A stretch of DNA of 23,000 nt, from assembly GCA_000512085.1 (NCBI GenBank), contig ASPP01007725.1:1-23000 (forward strand), in the 5' to 3' direction. The DNA is from Reticulomyxa filosa. Taxonomy: Eukaryota; Foraminifera; Reticulomyxidae. The notes under the pieces were generated by a model. It did not search any database. It was given only the letters and a program-made list of their open reading frames with translations, and had not been told where the DNA came from. Both the position numbers and the translations under genes were made by a program. Positions within the stretch are counted from its first letter, which is position 1. Every line of letters starts with the position of its first letter. Shown piece by piece: positions 10,401 through 21,466 of this stretch.

Positions 10401-13400
10401 ACGTCTGCTTGGTCTATCAGTCGGTCAGCAAACACACGTGTGCATTCGTGGTACCACAATCGAACGAAATCAATTCCCGTCAATGTATCTGGCTTGGATG
10501 TTACCAGTCCTTGGAATACATTGCTGATATCGCGAAGATTAAATTGATAATGAAACTTGGTTGATGACGGTCGAAATTTTGAGGAACGGCTGATAGTTTC
10601 TAACAAATCAATTGTAGCATTGGTTATGCTTTGAGATAACTTTTGAATATCTTGATCAAATACGACTAAATGACCATCCAATATCGACCTTTTTTTTTTT
10701 ATGAAAAAGTGCATTTATAAGATCTACAAAAAAATAATAATAGACTCAACTTGTAAATGCTAATTAATTGTTCTTTGCCAGGTGTGTTCATTGCAAACAC
10801 AGCAAAATGTCCCATTACTTGAGTGTTAACTGTAAACGAACCCGCTTTGTGATTCATGGCAGCAATGTATTGCGTGTCTCGAATAAATTTCTTCTTGCGA
10901 TTGGGGTCACTTTCGTCCGTATCATACCACAAGCTATAGTCCATGTGTTGTCGGATCAACGCGATAGGTGACTGCGTACCGTAATTGTCGACATAAGGCA
11001 TATTCAAATCATCCACAAAATAAATTAATTTCTTTCCTCCTGGAGGGCCATAGTTACGGCCACTGCGCTTATCGAGGTGTTGCTGCATCACACATCGCAA
11101 AGATGTCGCATCAGTATAACTGTTCAAATTGATGCGCGTGGATATAAAATCCTCTGGTAAGTTTCGAAGATACCCTCTCACAATCACTGTTTTACCAGTT
11201 CCACTAGTGCCCACGTACAAAGCTGGTCGTTGCATTTTTATCAACAAGTTCAAGTAATGTAGAGTACGGACAGTATCAACAGTTTCCACCATGATACTAT
11301 TCAATAACAATCGTCCAGGTGAGGCCTGATATGGCGTTACTCTGGTCTCCCAACGTACGATATCATTTTTGGTTTCATCAAAATAATAGTCAAAAATTGT
11401 GTTTGTTCCTTGCACATCCTGATCAGCTGGATATTGGATTGCCTGTAGTTCCAATGTTTCGGCAATGAAATCACAATTTAAAAAAAAATTAGAAAAAGAA
11501 TACCTGAAAGTTGTGTTTCCACCAATTTGAAAACTCTAATTTGAAGTTGTTGGTTTCATCAACCAAAAGACAACCACCAAATGCCCAAATTGCCGCATAT
11601 ATGAAATGCTTTTCGTAGATGCTTGCCTCATTTGCATTCCCTGATTTGTTGATTTCAGCTCGAATGGAAGGTAGAACCCCTTCCAATAAGAAGCAGAGCG
11701 TTTGGAGTTTTTGAATATCCGACACTGGCACAATAGTCATGAAATTTTTGCGAATATGATCCAATACCTCACTGGTGATATACTTGTTGAATAAGGACCG
11801 CAAATTTGATCTTTAGGATTGTCAATATCCAGGATTGAAACAAACAAAATAGAGACAAATGAGTAATTAAAACAAAACAAAAAAAGCACTCCCCCTTCCA
11901 ATGGAAAGAATGAATACCTTTCAGAATCCTCTTCTCTGTGGTCAAGCCAAGAGTCGGTCATAGGCTTCCAACCAATGTCATTTGGATTAAGATATAAAAT
12001 ACCAGCTCGTGAAACTGTTGCTGGTGTAGCATTTTTTAAATGGCTTACCTCAAATAGTAATCTCATTGCCGCAGTCAATGGGATACGTTCATTGCTCACT
12101 AAAGTAAGTACCTTATTATCGTCCATGACTGTGTTTAATGACTCAATCCATTCGGGGTCAATATCTCCATCCAACACAAGCCATTTGTAGACTTGTGATT
12201 GCGTATATCCGTTTTCGCATCTACTCATGTTACGCATGACTGTTGATAAAATTCCATCGTACCAATCTAAAAATATATAATATTTTTTGTGTGTCCTCAG
12301 TCAATATCAAATTTCTTTCAAATTTTTATTTATTTATTAAAAGTGTATATCCTACCTCCGGTAGATGCCGACAACCATCCATACAATTCGTCATTTTTGA
12401 CTGCTTTTGGATTTATTGTTTCATATACTGTTTTTTTCCCAAGCTCGTTGTACGCTTTTGCCAACACTTTCCACACTTCCGATTTGCCACTACCGGCATT
12501 GCCAATTACAAATACCGAATGTCTTACATCAAACAATTCTGCCAATTCCGTCACTTTTCGCACAAACATGTCCTCTGCTTGCAAACCGCTTTGTTTGGTG
12601 ACTTTTACAATTGCCTCGTTCAAGTCTTGAGATACTTTTCGATTGATTTCAAGCCCTCGGAACAAATCATCAATCAATCGTAAAAAAATTCGCTGATCCT
12701 GAAAAACAATTTTTGGCAGATTAAAATCTCGCAATGCTCGCATTAAAATTCTTGCCTCGTCCACTTGTGGCTCGGCACGTTTCAGTCCTCCTGCAACTCG
12801 CAAGACTGCTTTGGTAGCTCGCAAACCCCAATCATAATGTTTTTGTTGTGACAGCAGTTCTCTTGACAATCCATACAATGTGATGAATTTATGTGCCAAA
12901 GGTTTTGCATTTAGAAAACCTTCACTCATCAACATGTTCTCACAAATTAATTCCATATCCGGAACGACCATTGCACAAGAGCGGAACAATGCCTTCAAGT
13001 TTTCCGGCAATTCTGTACGCCCAGCATACCCTGGGTTCATTGTTATGAATACACCGACAGTGTCCACTAACTTGATCTAAAGTTTTTTTGTTATGTTTAT
13101 TTTTTTTGTTACAATTATTGTTTTAACACCTTGTGCACAAGTGTATACGTACCGTTGTTCCCATCAAATCAAAAGAAGTTTTCTTTGCTCGAAGCGCATT
13201 TAAAAACGAACTCATCTGGGTCGCTACCACAGACAACACTTCAATTGGAATGCGGTTAAATTCATCAAAGCATCCCCATGCTCCGGTTTGACATAGTCCC
13301 TTTGTGTGTTTTTTTTAAATAAAATAACTTTATGTGCTCTTATAAACTTTTTTTTGTTTTCAATGAAAATAAAAAGATCAAACTTTGAAAATGTTTCCCA

Positions 13401-16400
13401 GCGAAATGACGTTCATTTGTTCACTGCAGTTGAACACATAAACAGGCAAACCGATGGCCCTGCCCAAATCTTTTGTTGTTTCGGTTTTACCAGTACCGGC
13501 TGGACCAGCTGGTGCCCCTCCCATGATTAGCTTCAATGCTTGTGTTAACGTAATGTAGCACCGATCGGTCAAAGGGGTAATAACCAAACGCCCAGTATTT
13601 CCAATGTATTCAAATGCATATCTGCCTTTCCAATCGGCGACAAGAACGAAGCAATCCAATGTCTCAGGGTCCCATCCATATCGCATCTGTGCTTGCCAAG
13701 CAAATTCTCCCGGTGATTGGATCTATTACATTATTATCATTATTTTTATGATAGGAATAAGGTCATTGAAATTACATTTAAAAATAGAAAACAAAGAATA
13801 CAATTTTTTTTAAACTTTATCTTCGATGAGCTTTTTGATGACATCGCGATTATGTACATCAACAGTAATCAAAGTCATGATTTTAATTCGATCTCGTTTG
13901 GTTAAATCACCACTGACCAATTTAATCAAATCTTCCAATCTCTTTTCACATACTTTGCTGAACTCGCGTAGCGCGGCTTCGTTTCCGTCTTCTAGCGCCT
14001 GAAAGTGCGCTTCTGTTTCTTCGGTCCAAATGATTTGCGAAGCAGTCAACGCCAGCTGCGCACAGTAGTCATAAAGCCATTCGTGTCGAGGTTTTTCCAG
14101 TTCCCACTGATCTGCAGTAAACTTGGCTTTCCCAAGTAACTCTCGTAGTGTTTGTCTCATCATTTCCACCAAACCGTTCAACCAATCTTCCACGGCACCC
14201 TCACAACTGTACGGCTTGTAAAAGGGTACATATTCTTCCCCCTCCTGTTTGTATATATAATTTTCTTAAGATTGTGGCTGTCAGTGGATCTCCGCCCCCC
14301 CCCCCTCTCTTCGTTTGTATAACATAACTTTACTATACATCCCAATGGCATCTTTGGTTGGATTTCCTTTTGAATCTTTGGCAAATTCCAATGATTTGAT
14401 ATTATCAAAACAATCTCCCATGTGCACTTGTACTCGTTGTGGATTGTTTCCATTAGATAAGAGATCTAACAGAGCCACGTTTGACAAAAAATAAAATCTT
14501 GGAAAAGCCATTTTTTTCGTTTCCAAATACTGATTTAACGACTTTTCACACAGCTCCAAATCTTTTTTTAAGACTTCCAGCAACTGACTCCGTCCCTCAA
14601 AGTTGCACGTTTCGACAACTTGTGGAGTGTTTTTGGCTACGTTCATCAAATCTCGCCATGTTTGATTGATGCGGGTAAAGCGCTCGGAATCTTCTGGCAA
14701 TTGTTCACGTATATCTTCACTCCCAATGAATATCGATTGCAACGAGGACCATTTGGTTTGTACCAACAACCAATCGGATATAACTGTTTCCGTCATTCCC
14801 AAACGATTTTCCCACATGTTCACTTCTTGTAAAAAGTGCTGCACGTATTTGCCTTGTCCTTTGATCCCTTGCAGCATCGACATGCTTTCCTCTAAGTTCA
14901 CTAGCACTTCTTCAGGAATTTTGATTTGCGGCACATTGGTTTGCTCATGGACCGTGTATTCAAATTTTTGTGCATCTGCACCGGCCCATAGTCCTCTTAA
15001 CTTGTTGATTTGCATTTCAATTTTGGCTTCCTAGAATATATGTATGTAGGTAGATTTTCGTATTTGTTTTTTCCCCCTCCTTTTTTCCTCAAGTGGAACA
15101 AGTAAGACCACAAATATATTACTTCTTGTTTGATGTATGTGTTTTCGATTTAAACTTTGTCAGAAATCTCCACCACTTCTTCGACGCCGTCCACATGATT
15201 GTGCAATCCCAAGTCCAGCATGTCACCCAAAGAAAACTCGCTACTCATTGTAAACACCGTTTTCGTTACATCCATTAGCATTTTCCAATGGCGATCTTTC
15301 ATCGTCGGCGAGTGCAATAAGTTGATCAATGGTAGCACTGTTTGATATCGTCTCACTTCGTCCTGTAATCCTTGAAATGCTTTCCATCCCCGAATTTCTT
15401 TGTCCATACCATTTATACGTTTGTTTAATTTGCTTACTTCATTTAACAATTGTTCTGCAGCAACAACAAAAAACGTTATGAAAAAGATTTACAAAAAAGA
15501 AAAAAAGAAAAAATTACCTGTATCAATGTCATTCCAACGGGTGCATCTCCAACTTTCAAACAGATGATGTACCAAAGCAATCAAATCCCATAAATTTTTT
15601 AATAGTTTATTCTCTTGACGGCACTGTGCCAACTGCCGATACTTGCTGGGAGGTGTGAGTTCAAACAAGTTTTCCAATTGATTCAATTCATTTGCCTTAT
15701 TTTCTTTCTCGCCAATCGCTTTATGGTAGAACAGCATCTTTTGATACGCCGCATGGATCATTTCAATACCACTTTCATATTGGAATGGGGCATTGTCTCG
15801 AAAGTCTTGTCCAAAGGCGACAATTTCATCACGGAATTCCCATAACTTTTGTTTGATATTATCTACTTGCTCGTTTTGAAGTGGGTTCACTTTTTCTTTT
15901 ACTAAGTACACCTTATTTACTGTTGCTTCCCATCTCAATGGTGCATCTTTTAGCTTTTCTACTACTCCTGCACATACAAAAACAACACAAATCCATGAGT
16001 ACCTTGAACATGTACAATCGAGTATGTATCAATGTAATTTGTTTGTGATTGTTAATAGATTTGTGCACTCACCTTCTTCAATTTCAGCGCCATGATTACG
16101 CAAAAACTTGATACTTTCGTCCAGTGGCGAAAACATGGATTTGGTGGACTCTTCTCGTGACTTTACTTGATGAATTATGTTCAAAATGAATTTGAGACCA
16201 TCCAAATCTCCCTTTTGTACTTCCCGCTTAAGTGATTCCGTTACATTGTCCATAAACTCGTACAAGTGGTTGATTTTGTTTATCAGATTTTCTTTCAAGA
16301 AACTGGTGTACGTGTGCGACCACTTACTCACCCACGTTTGCAATGCTTGTTTTAGCGGTTGCGAGTCCACTTTCAGCCATGAGATTGTGATAGGTGTTGG

Positions 16401-19400
16401 TTTTGAGGATATTTCATCGTGGATTTTGTTGTAAAACAATATCCGTTCTTGAAATTTTTCCAATGATGGCACGGTTGTTTCTTTTGTCTCATTCTTTTTT
16501 ATTTTATTTTATTTGCCGTTTTAAAGAAAAAAAAAAAAAATCAAACACATACCATTCATTATGTATCATTCAAATAAACAAATAAATATTTTGTAAAAAA
16601 AAAAAACACTTTTTGCGTGACAAACACGGCTCAGTTCATCAGAGATTTTTTCATCAGATGCCAAGAACTCTTTCAATGCCCGATTTCGATCTTGTTTGTA
16701 CAAATGATCAAATGCATAAAATTGTTCTCGATATTTTTCACACTCTTCCTTGTTCTGCTTTAGCCATTGTCCAAATACCTGCAGGCTTTCTTGAATTGTT
16801 GCGTCATTGCCCAAGTCTTGTTCAAAGGTGGTCTTGGAGCCATTAATTTTGTATACCATCTCTCCAACTTTCAGACACGATTTTACCCATTCACTCATAC
16901 GACTCCACACGTCTTTGGCCATCTCTACATTTTGGGTACGGCTAATTTTTTGTATACGTTCGTTTTTGAGTGTTGTTAAGGTCTTGTGATCACTTTTTTT
17001 TTTTTTTTGCTTACAACAAAATTTTAAATATTTGACATACACTTTGCTTTTAGTGTTGGTGAGTGTCGAAAATTGTATTTCTGTGCCAAGTAGACACAAT
17101 TGAATTTCAATCAATGCTGGGATCTCGTCTTCCTGGGCAGACTGTATATTTGTTTATCATAAATAGATCTGCTAAAATGTAATAAGAAAATAAACATTTT
17201 TTTTAAAATTGAATTAATCATAACGTGGTCCACTTGACGAACAAACCAATTGATACTGTTGTGAATTATTGCAATTAATTCGCCCAGTATTTGTTTATGT
17301 ACGTAATCAACATAGGATAACCATTTGGGATCTCCTGCAGCAATCCCTAACACTTTTTGAATCTCTTCACCCAAAACGCCAATCTTGGTATTTGTTTCCT
17401 GTAGCACCCCAAATCTTTGTTTTTGAACTTTTTCCAAATTTTCTGCGAACTCGTCGGCTGCAATTGGCTTGTTTTTGCGCTCACATAAAGGTACCTCCCC
17501 AAATTCATGTAATAACGTCCTATGATAAAATAATAATACAGTATTTCTACAACGTCTAGAGATTTTTCCACTTACAATATTTTTGCTTGAATGTTTTTTT
17601 TTTGCACCCCTTGAACTTTGTGCCTGTAAAAACAACGTCCAGGAAACAACTTAACATTATCTTTTTTAAATTATTCTTTAAAATTTCAAAGACAGTATAC
17701 ACTTTGCCGATTTTATGCTGCGCTGCGGCGATAAATTCTTCAATTCCACGAGATTTCCAGTTGATATCGTTTAAACCAGGCATTAATGTTTGGTCGATAT
17801 CGTCCAAGTATTTTTGAAATAAAGGCCTTTCTTCTGTGTGCAAATTGTTTATAATGGCATTATACATGGATAATATTAGCTCTAATTTGCACGACCAAGT
17901 TTTGAATTGTTCATGTTTTTCAAAAATGTTAGCAGATTTCTCTGGGACTTTGAATTCGTTGCTTAAAAAATATTGAGACTCTCGGAATAGTTTTACCAAC
18001 ATGACATCAAGGTTGATCTTAATCAATTGGCTGTCGTTATCTCTTTGCAAGATACATTTTTTTAGACTTTCTTCGCTAGTCGAATTGATTTCTTCTTGCC
18101 ATTTTGAAATTTGTTGTGATTCAAAAGTTTGCAATTGATTCATGAAAATCTCAAAGATATGTTCACATTCACTCATTTTGCCTTCAGGAGTGATAATTAC
18201 TTCATTGTTATTGCTTTTACTATCGTGGTCAATGACGTGTTTATTCCACAGCTCTGGATTTTCCGGTACCGAATCTTCTCCAAAGATTACCTGCCTCAAT
18301 TTTTGCATTTGTGGTTCAATGCGAGTGCGATATCCCCGTGCCCATGCTACTGCACCATAAAATGGAGGCATATTTTTTGTAACAGGAGGATCCTTGCAAG
18401 CATCATTAAACTGCTTTTGCATCGCTCGCATCTCTTGCACAAACTCTTTGATCAACTCTACTTTTTTATGATAAAATTCGTCCTTTAGCATTGGCCTTTT
18501 CAGTAAGCTTTCAAATCCATCTAGTAATTGGAAGCGAGCTCGAATTGTAGTAAGATCATCAAAGCCGGTTGCCAATATTAGTGCAAGTCTGCGTTCCAGC
18601 TCTTTGATGTGTCCTCGAAAACGAAAAAAATCTGATTTTCATAATTTCATGTTCAAATCAAAAAGTACAATGTGTACGTATATGTACATATATATATTGC
18701 ACATGATATAGTGGAGCCAATTTTTTTTTTTTTTGGTAATAAGTGCAGAAAACTAAACCAGCATCAAATTCAAGTGCACGAATGTCCATGATATCGTATG
18801 AAACATTTTTAAGCTTTTCTTTGGATTGTAAAAAAGAGTCGTAAATATCTCTTACTTGTTCTGTCAATTCCTTGCCTTTCGTTCCTCCAATAAAAATTCG
18901 ATCTAACTTCGAAAATTGTTGAACTAAAGTCGTGAACTCCACAATATCGCCACATCTTTCCAAATAAGTTTTTGCTCGGCTGAACATTACATCTATTGAT
19001 GCTTTCTCCCAAGTCTACGTAGAACATGCATTTTTTTTCTTATCACTTTTTATGTGGAAAGAGAGCAAAAAAAAAAAAGAACAAGCAATAAACAAAATAC
19101 TTTATTGCTTACCTCTGATTTTTCAGGGGATAATTCGGTTCGAACTTTCGAGCGATAATCCAAAAAGCAAGTTTGGAGTGACTGACACACTGCAATAGTG
19201 TCTTTAATTTTGCCTATTGCTTCGTCCGCATTGTCGTCCTCAATCAGTCGAAAAATTTCCTCTCCAGTCACGAATTTGCAGGCTTGACCAATGACTGAGT
19301 TGTTAATCTCCTTCACTAAGATTTGCAAACGGCCTGTGGTATTGTAGGTGTCGCTGCACTTCCAAATTAAAAGCATTTTGTACATTATTATTGGAAAAGT

Positions 19401-20764
19401 GCTTTTCAGTGCCACAAAATCCAAAGCATCGCTATTTCATTTGAAAAAGAAAAAAAAATTTTATGAGGATTTTTTTTTTTTATTCTTTTTGATAAGAAAA
19501 CACAAAAAACAAATTACATATATATGTGTAGTATAAGACGGAAAAAAGCTTACCGCAATAATGCAAATTCTTTTTCCATTGACTTTAAATAAGACACATT
19601 GGAGGTAGCTTCATAACATTTTTTATGTAGATCAGCGCTCAAAGACTCAAACTCTTGTACGTATTCTGCGCCATTGGCAGCGTCTTTTTCCAAGTGTTTT
19701 AAAGCCACTTGCACGGAATCGGATTCAACTTGTGAAAAGATGCTCTGTAAATCTTCTGCCTTTTCCTTCCAAAACACTAATTCGTCCAATGGATCAGGGT
19801 TTCCATTGTCAAATAAAAGACTGGGTTCTCGAGATACAGCATCCTTTTTTTTTTTTTTTTGAGATCATTTATATAGAAGAATACGTAAACACAACTTTTT
19901 ATTGACAGGCAAAAAATTGGCAATGTTGCTTCTGAAAAGAAAATGAATTATTCCAAACTGAAATTTGTCGTATCCACGAACGAAAGAAGTGCTCCAAAGT
20001 GGAAAGTTTTTCATTACCATCTACATCTTTATTATATAAATCTAATGGTGGAAACGACAAAACCGTTTTTCCTTGACTTTGGCCCACTAAGGTACACAAA
20101 TCACCAAGGAAATGATTAAATTCAAATAATAAATTCCTTGACGCTGGTCCAACCCATTGATTTCTGTTTTCTTCTTTTTTCAAAAGAGGAAAAAATGCTC
20201 CTTTACTTATGACACTAAGATTTTCCAACGGGTTGCCAGTGTATTCCAATACAAACACGCCTGATGTTAAAAATGTAAAATAAGCATATCAACGTTCATT
20301 AAAAAAAATTTTCTTTTTAATTGCTTTTGCAAGAGAAAAAAAAAGAGTTTGTTGAGATAGTTACAATTATAATAATTTTGGGGTGTGATTGGAGAATTGA
20401 CTATTTTCATGAAAGCCATTGCTTTTTTTTTTTGATTTTGCAGTTGTGGGATCGCATTGCTAGAAACCAATTCTTCCCCTTTTGCCCATGAGAATATCAA
20501 CAATTTGCAGTTAGGAATAGTGATGAATTTTTCAATTGCTGATCTATTTATTTTCAAAATATTTTTATGAACGTATAACATTGGAGACATCAATAAATAA
20601 ATTTTCTTTTTTCGGATTTACTCCAGTGTATTGATGTGAAAAGTTGACTTGATGTTATCATCGTCAATAAGATTATCCCATTTCTCTTTTTTCATATTTC
20701 CCATTAGTCCAAGTGTCGCTCGGCACTTTATCAAGGACATCAGATCGCTTTGTGGTGCTGACAT
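4134..20764 (-). CDS. DNAH9/11/17-like: Axonemal outer-arm dynein beta heavy chain (DNAH9/11/17-like)
   Basis: This is the motor subunit of the ciliary outer dynein arm: a AAA+ ATPase that drives microtubule sliding. The modelled protein is about 4,580 residues in 32 exons: a tail (DHC_N1, DHC_N2/linker), six AAA modules, a coiled-coil stalk and a C-terminal domain, normal for the family. Start: ATG at 20764-20762 (context GACCATGT), with an in-frame TAA 33 nt upstream. Stop: TAA at 4136-4134. The beta class is indicated by the C-terminal [19 protein letters not shown] pattern and by tail spacing like Chlamydomonas beta and vertebrate DNAH9/11/17. Four intact P-loops are present (AAA1-4). Three one-base deletions are needed to read it through (about 7097, 6128-6133, 5924-5930). 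Exon details follow as separate entries. Weakest junctions: exon 3/4, exon 8 end, the 48-nt intron at 17040-16993, and exon 9b end. Confidence 0.93.
7491..9337 (-). CDS. Dynein exons 23-26: stalk, microtubule-binding tip and AAA5
   Basis: Exons 9337-9055, 8987-8841, 8761-8464 and 8368-7491. The first coiled-coil helix starts after [14 protein letters not shown] in exon 23 and runs through exon 24, which is highly charged ([20 protein letters not shown]). Exon 25 holds the microtubule-binding tip, with [14 protein letters not shown] and [10 protein letters not shown]. Exon 26 contains the returning helix ([20 protein letters not shown]), [13 protein letters not shown], and the AAA5 motifs [33 protein letters not shown] and RAIIRKGR. 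The four exons are split within the stalk at phases 1, 2, 2 and 0. Confidence 0.93.
9456..10688 (-). CDS. Dynein exons 21-22: AAA3-AAA4
   Basis: Exons 10688-10256 and 10149-9456. Exon 21 has the [17 protein letters not shown] motif of the end of AAA3. Exon 22 carries the AAA4 Walker [16 protein letters not shown] (P-loop 9987-9964) and Walker [14 protein letters not shown], then [20 protein letters not shown] and WFFSWP. Exon 21 follows an A11G acceptor at 10689 and its join to exon 20 restores a lysine (AA|G). Exon 22 starts after TTACAG at 10150. Confidence 0.93.
10751..11810 (-). CDS. Dynein exons 19-20: AAA2-AAA3 region
   Basis: Exons 11810-11504 and 11442-10751. Exon 19 ends in [10 protein letters not shown] and [11 protein letters not shown]. 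Exon 20 carries the AAA3 Walker A GTSGTGKT at 11211-11188 and Walker [14 protein letters not shown], with [11 protein letters not shown] and LIRQHMDY nearby. AAA3 regulates microtubule release in dyneins; both nucleotide motifs look intact. The exon 20 acceptor alternatives are close together, but only CTACAG at 11443 keeps phase with CAG|GTATTC at 11504. Confidence 0.93.
11918..13076 (-). CDS. Dynein exons 17-18: end of AAA1 and AAA2
   Basis: Exons 13076-12356 and 12266-11918. The Walker A of AAA2, GNAGSGKS, is at 12503-12480 in exon 17. The Walker B-like [15 protein letters not shown] followed by [20 protein letters not shown] is in exon 18, as is the conserved [11 protein letters not shown]. 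In known dyneins AAA2 binds ATP but does not hydrolyse it; the sequence here fits that. The exon junction has donor GTAGGA (12355) and acceptor TTTAG (12268-12267). Confidence 0.94.
13153..13722 (-). CDS. Dynein exons 15-16: AAA1, the main ATPase site
   Basis: Exons 13722-13384 and 13299-13153. AAA1 is the principal site of ATP hydrolysis. The Walker A GPAGTGKT lies at 13506-13483 and continues ETTKDLGRA; the Walker B in CFDEFNR lies at 13272-13252 in exon 16. The approach sequence [19 protein letters not shown] is fully conserved. One stretch is slightly divergent: after the conserved FNCSEQM the usual DY..MG.I(F/Y)KG becomes [11 protein letters not shown]. The exon 15 donor is GTTTGA and the exon 16 acceptor is CAAAG. 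AAA1 ends in exon 17 with sensor 1, [17 protein letters not shown]. Confidence 0.95.
13816..15030 (-). CDS. Dynein exons 13-14: linker (DHC_N2)
   Basis: Exons 15030-14329 and 14244-13816. The linker is the mechanical lever that swings over the AAA ring. Diagnostic motifs are [27 protein letters not shown], and the highly conserved [18 protein letters not shown] block, followed by [18 protein letters not shown] shortly before AAA1. The exon 13 donor is GTTATG at 14328 and the exon 14 acceptor is ACAG at 14248-14245; the join reads [13 protein letters not shown], exactly as in other axonemal heavy chains. A C13 run in the intron (14294-14306 region) sits just past the donor. Confidence 0.93.
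15156..18631 (-). CDS. Dynein exons 7-12: mid tail leading into the linker
   Basis: Exons 18631-17656, 17519-17225, 17141-17041, 16992-16626, 16493-16073, 15967-15518 and 15454-15156 (numbered 7, 8, 9a, 9b, 10, 11, 12). Landmarks: [17 protein letters not shown] at the start of exon 7, [10 protein letters not shown] in exon 8, [14 protein letters not shown] in exon 9b, [14 protein letters not shown] and [10 protein letters not shown] in exon 10, [20 protein letters not shown] in exon 11 and [16 protein letters not shown] in exon 12. Joining 17656 to 17519 directly, skipping a tempting TTTTTACAG acceptor near 17632, gives the spacing of other beta chains. Exon 8 could end at 17234 instead of 17225. 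The 9a/9b intron is only 48 nt and retaining it keeps the frame, so it may not be an intron. Confidence 0.8.
18759..20764 (-). CDS. Dynein exons 1-6: N-terminal tail (DHC_N1)
   Basis: Exons 20764-20622, 20543-20365, 20260-19959, 19843-19554, 19431-19113 and 19014-18759. This tail segment mediates heavy-chain dimerisation and intermediate-chain binding in outer-arm dyneins. Landmarks are MKKEKWDNL in exon 1, [11 protein letters not shown] in exon 2, [14 protein letters not shown] and [15 protein letters not shown] in exon 3, the [19 protein letters not shown] segment in exon 4 and [11 protein letters not shown] in exon 6. Exon 1 appears to end in a stop (GAG TAA), but a 78-nt GTAAAT...AATAG intron at 20621-20544 restores phase and gives the expected spacing. 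The exon 3/4 junction is the least sure: its only in-phase acceptor is the AG after an A16 run at 19845. Confidence 0.85.
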
Positions 20765-21466
20765 GGTCGCAAGCAATACCAAAATACTGAGATCTGGTTT
20801 TTACTTATTTGTTTGGTTTTTGATGAGCTATTTCGATTTTTTGCAAAAAATTATTGATTTGCTTGTAGGTTTGTGATAAATTTGCAGTGTCTATTCTGTA
20901 TCATATACGCCTTGGTGTCATTGCGTCAAACTCAATGCTATTATGATTTCCAGGTATGACGTTTACAATGAGCTAGAAAAATATCCAATGATCAAAAGCA
21001 ATTGCACAAAAAAACAATAAATCTAAATCTTCAGAGTGCAATACAATGCTGCCATTACAAAAAAATTTCTTATTTGAACGCAGCATCTTCTTATGTAGCT
21101 GATTGTTTCCGAGAACAAAAAAAAAGGTTCTTTTTACAAGTTAATAACGTTTGTGTCATCAGACCTAGAATTTTACACTTGAAATTTTTGATCAAACCAA
21201 TAGAAATAATATCATTTCAAGATTATTACAACACAATATCAAACTTTTTTCCTCTTGTCTGGTCTGCATATAACAAACAATTGATAAAAAGATAAAAGAC
21301 ACCGAGGAAAAAACTTCAAAACATGACATTCACCACAAACGAGAGAAAAAAAAGGAAAATAATTACATTTTTTTATCAAAAAGTATGGTAGACCTGCTTT
21401 GTGAAAAAAGCTAAAAGAATACAGAAAAAAATTTTTGCAATGAAAAGACAGCACGAGAAGCATTAA
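20765..21466. other. Intergenic region upstream of dynein
   Basis: About 700 bp between the dynein start and the stop of the Tudor-knot gene, both on the - strand. AT-rich, with short open stretches on both strands (21002-21295 + and 21463-21239 -) that look like chance composition. It should contain the dynein promoter, but I can name no element. Confidence 0.5.

Noticed and set aside
14290-14310. C13 tract as a regulatory or G-quadruplex element
   Set aside because: It is a single uninterrupted run inside a dynein intron, without the repeated G-blocks and loops expected of a quadruplex.
17600-17656. Extra dynein exon after the TTTTTACAG acceptor near 17632
   Set aside because: It would add about 14 residues absent from related beta chains; direct joining of 17656 to 17519 keeps phase and matches the spacing.
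20600-20630. In-frame TAA after 48 codons of dynein, as readthrough or a broken start
   Set aside because: A GTAAAT donor at 20621 and AATAG acceptor at 20544 remove it in phase and give the expected tail spacing.
21002-21295. 97-codon + strand open frame upstream of dynein
   Set aside because: AT-rich composition, no recognisable motif, and no supporting splice or context signal.
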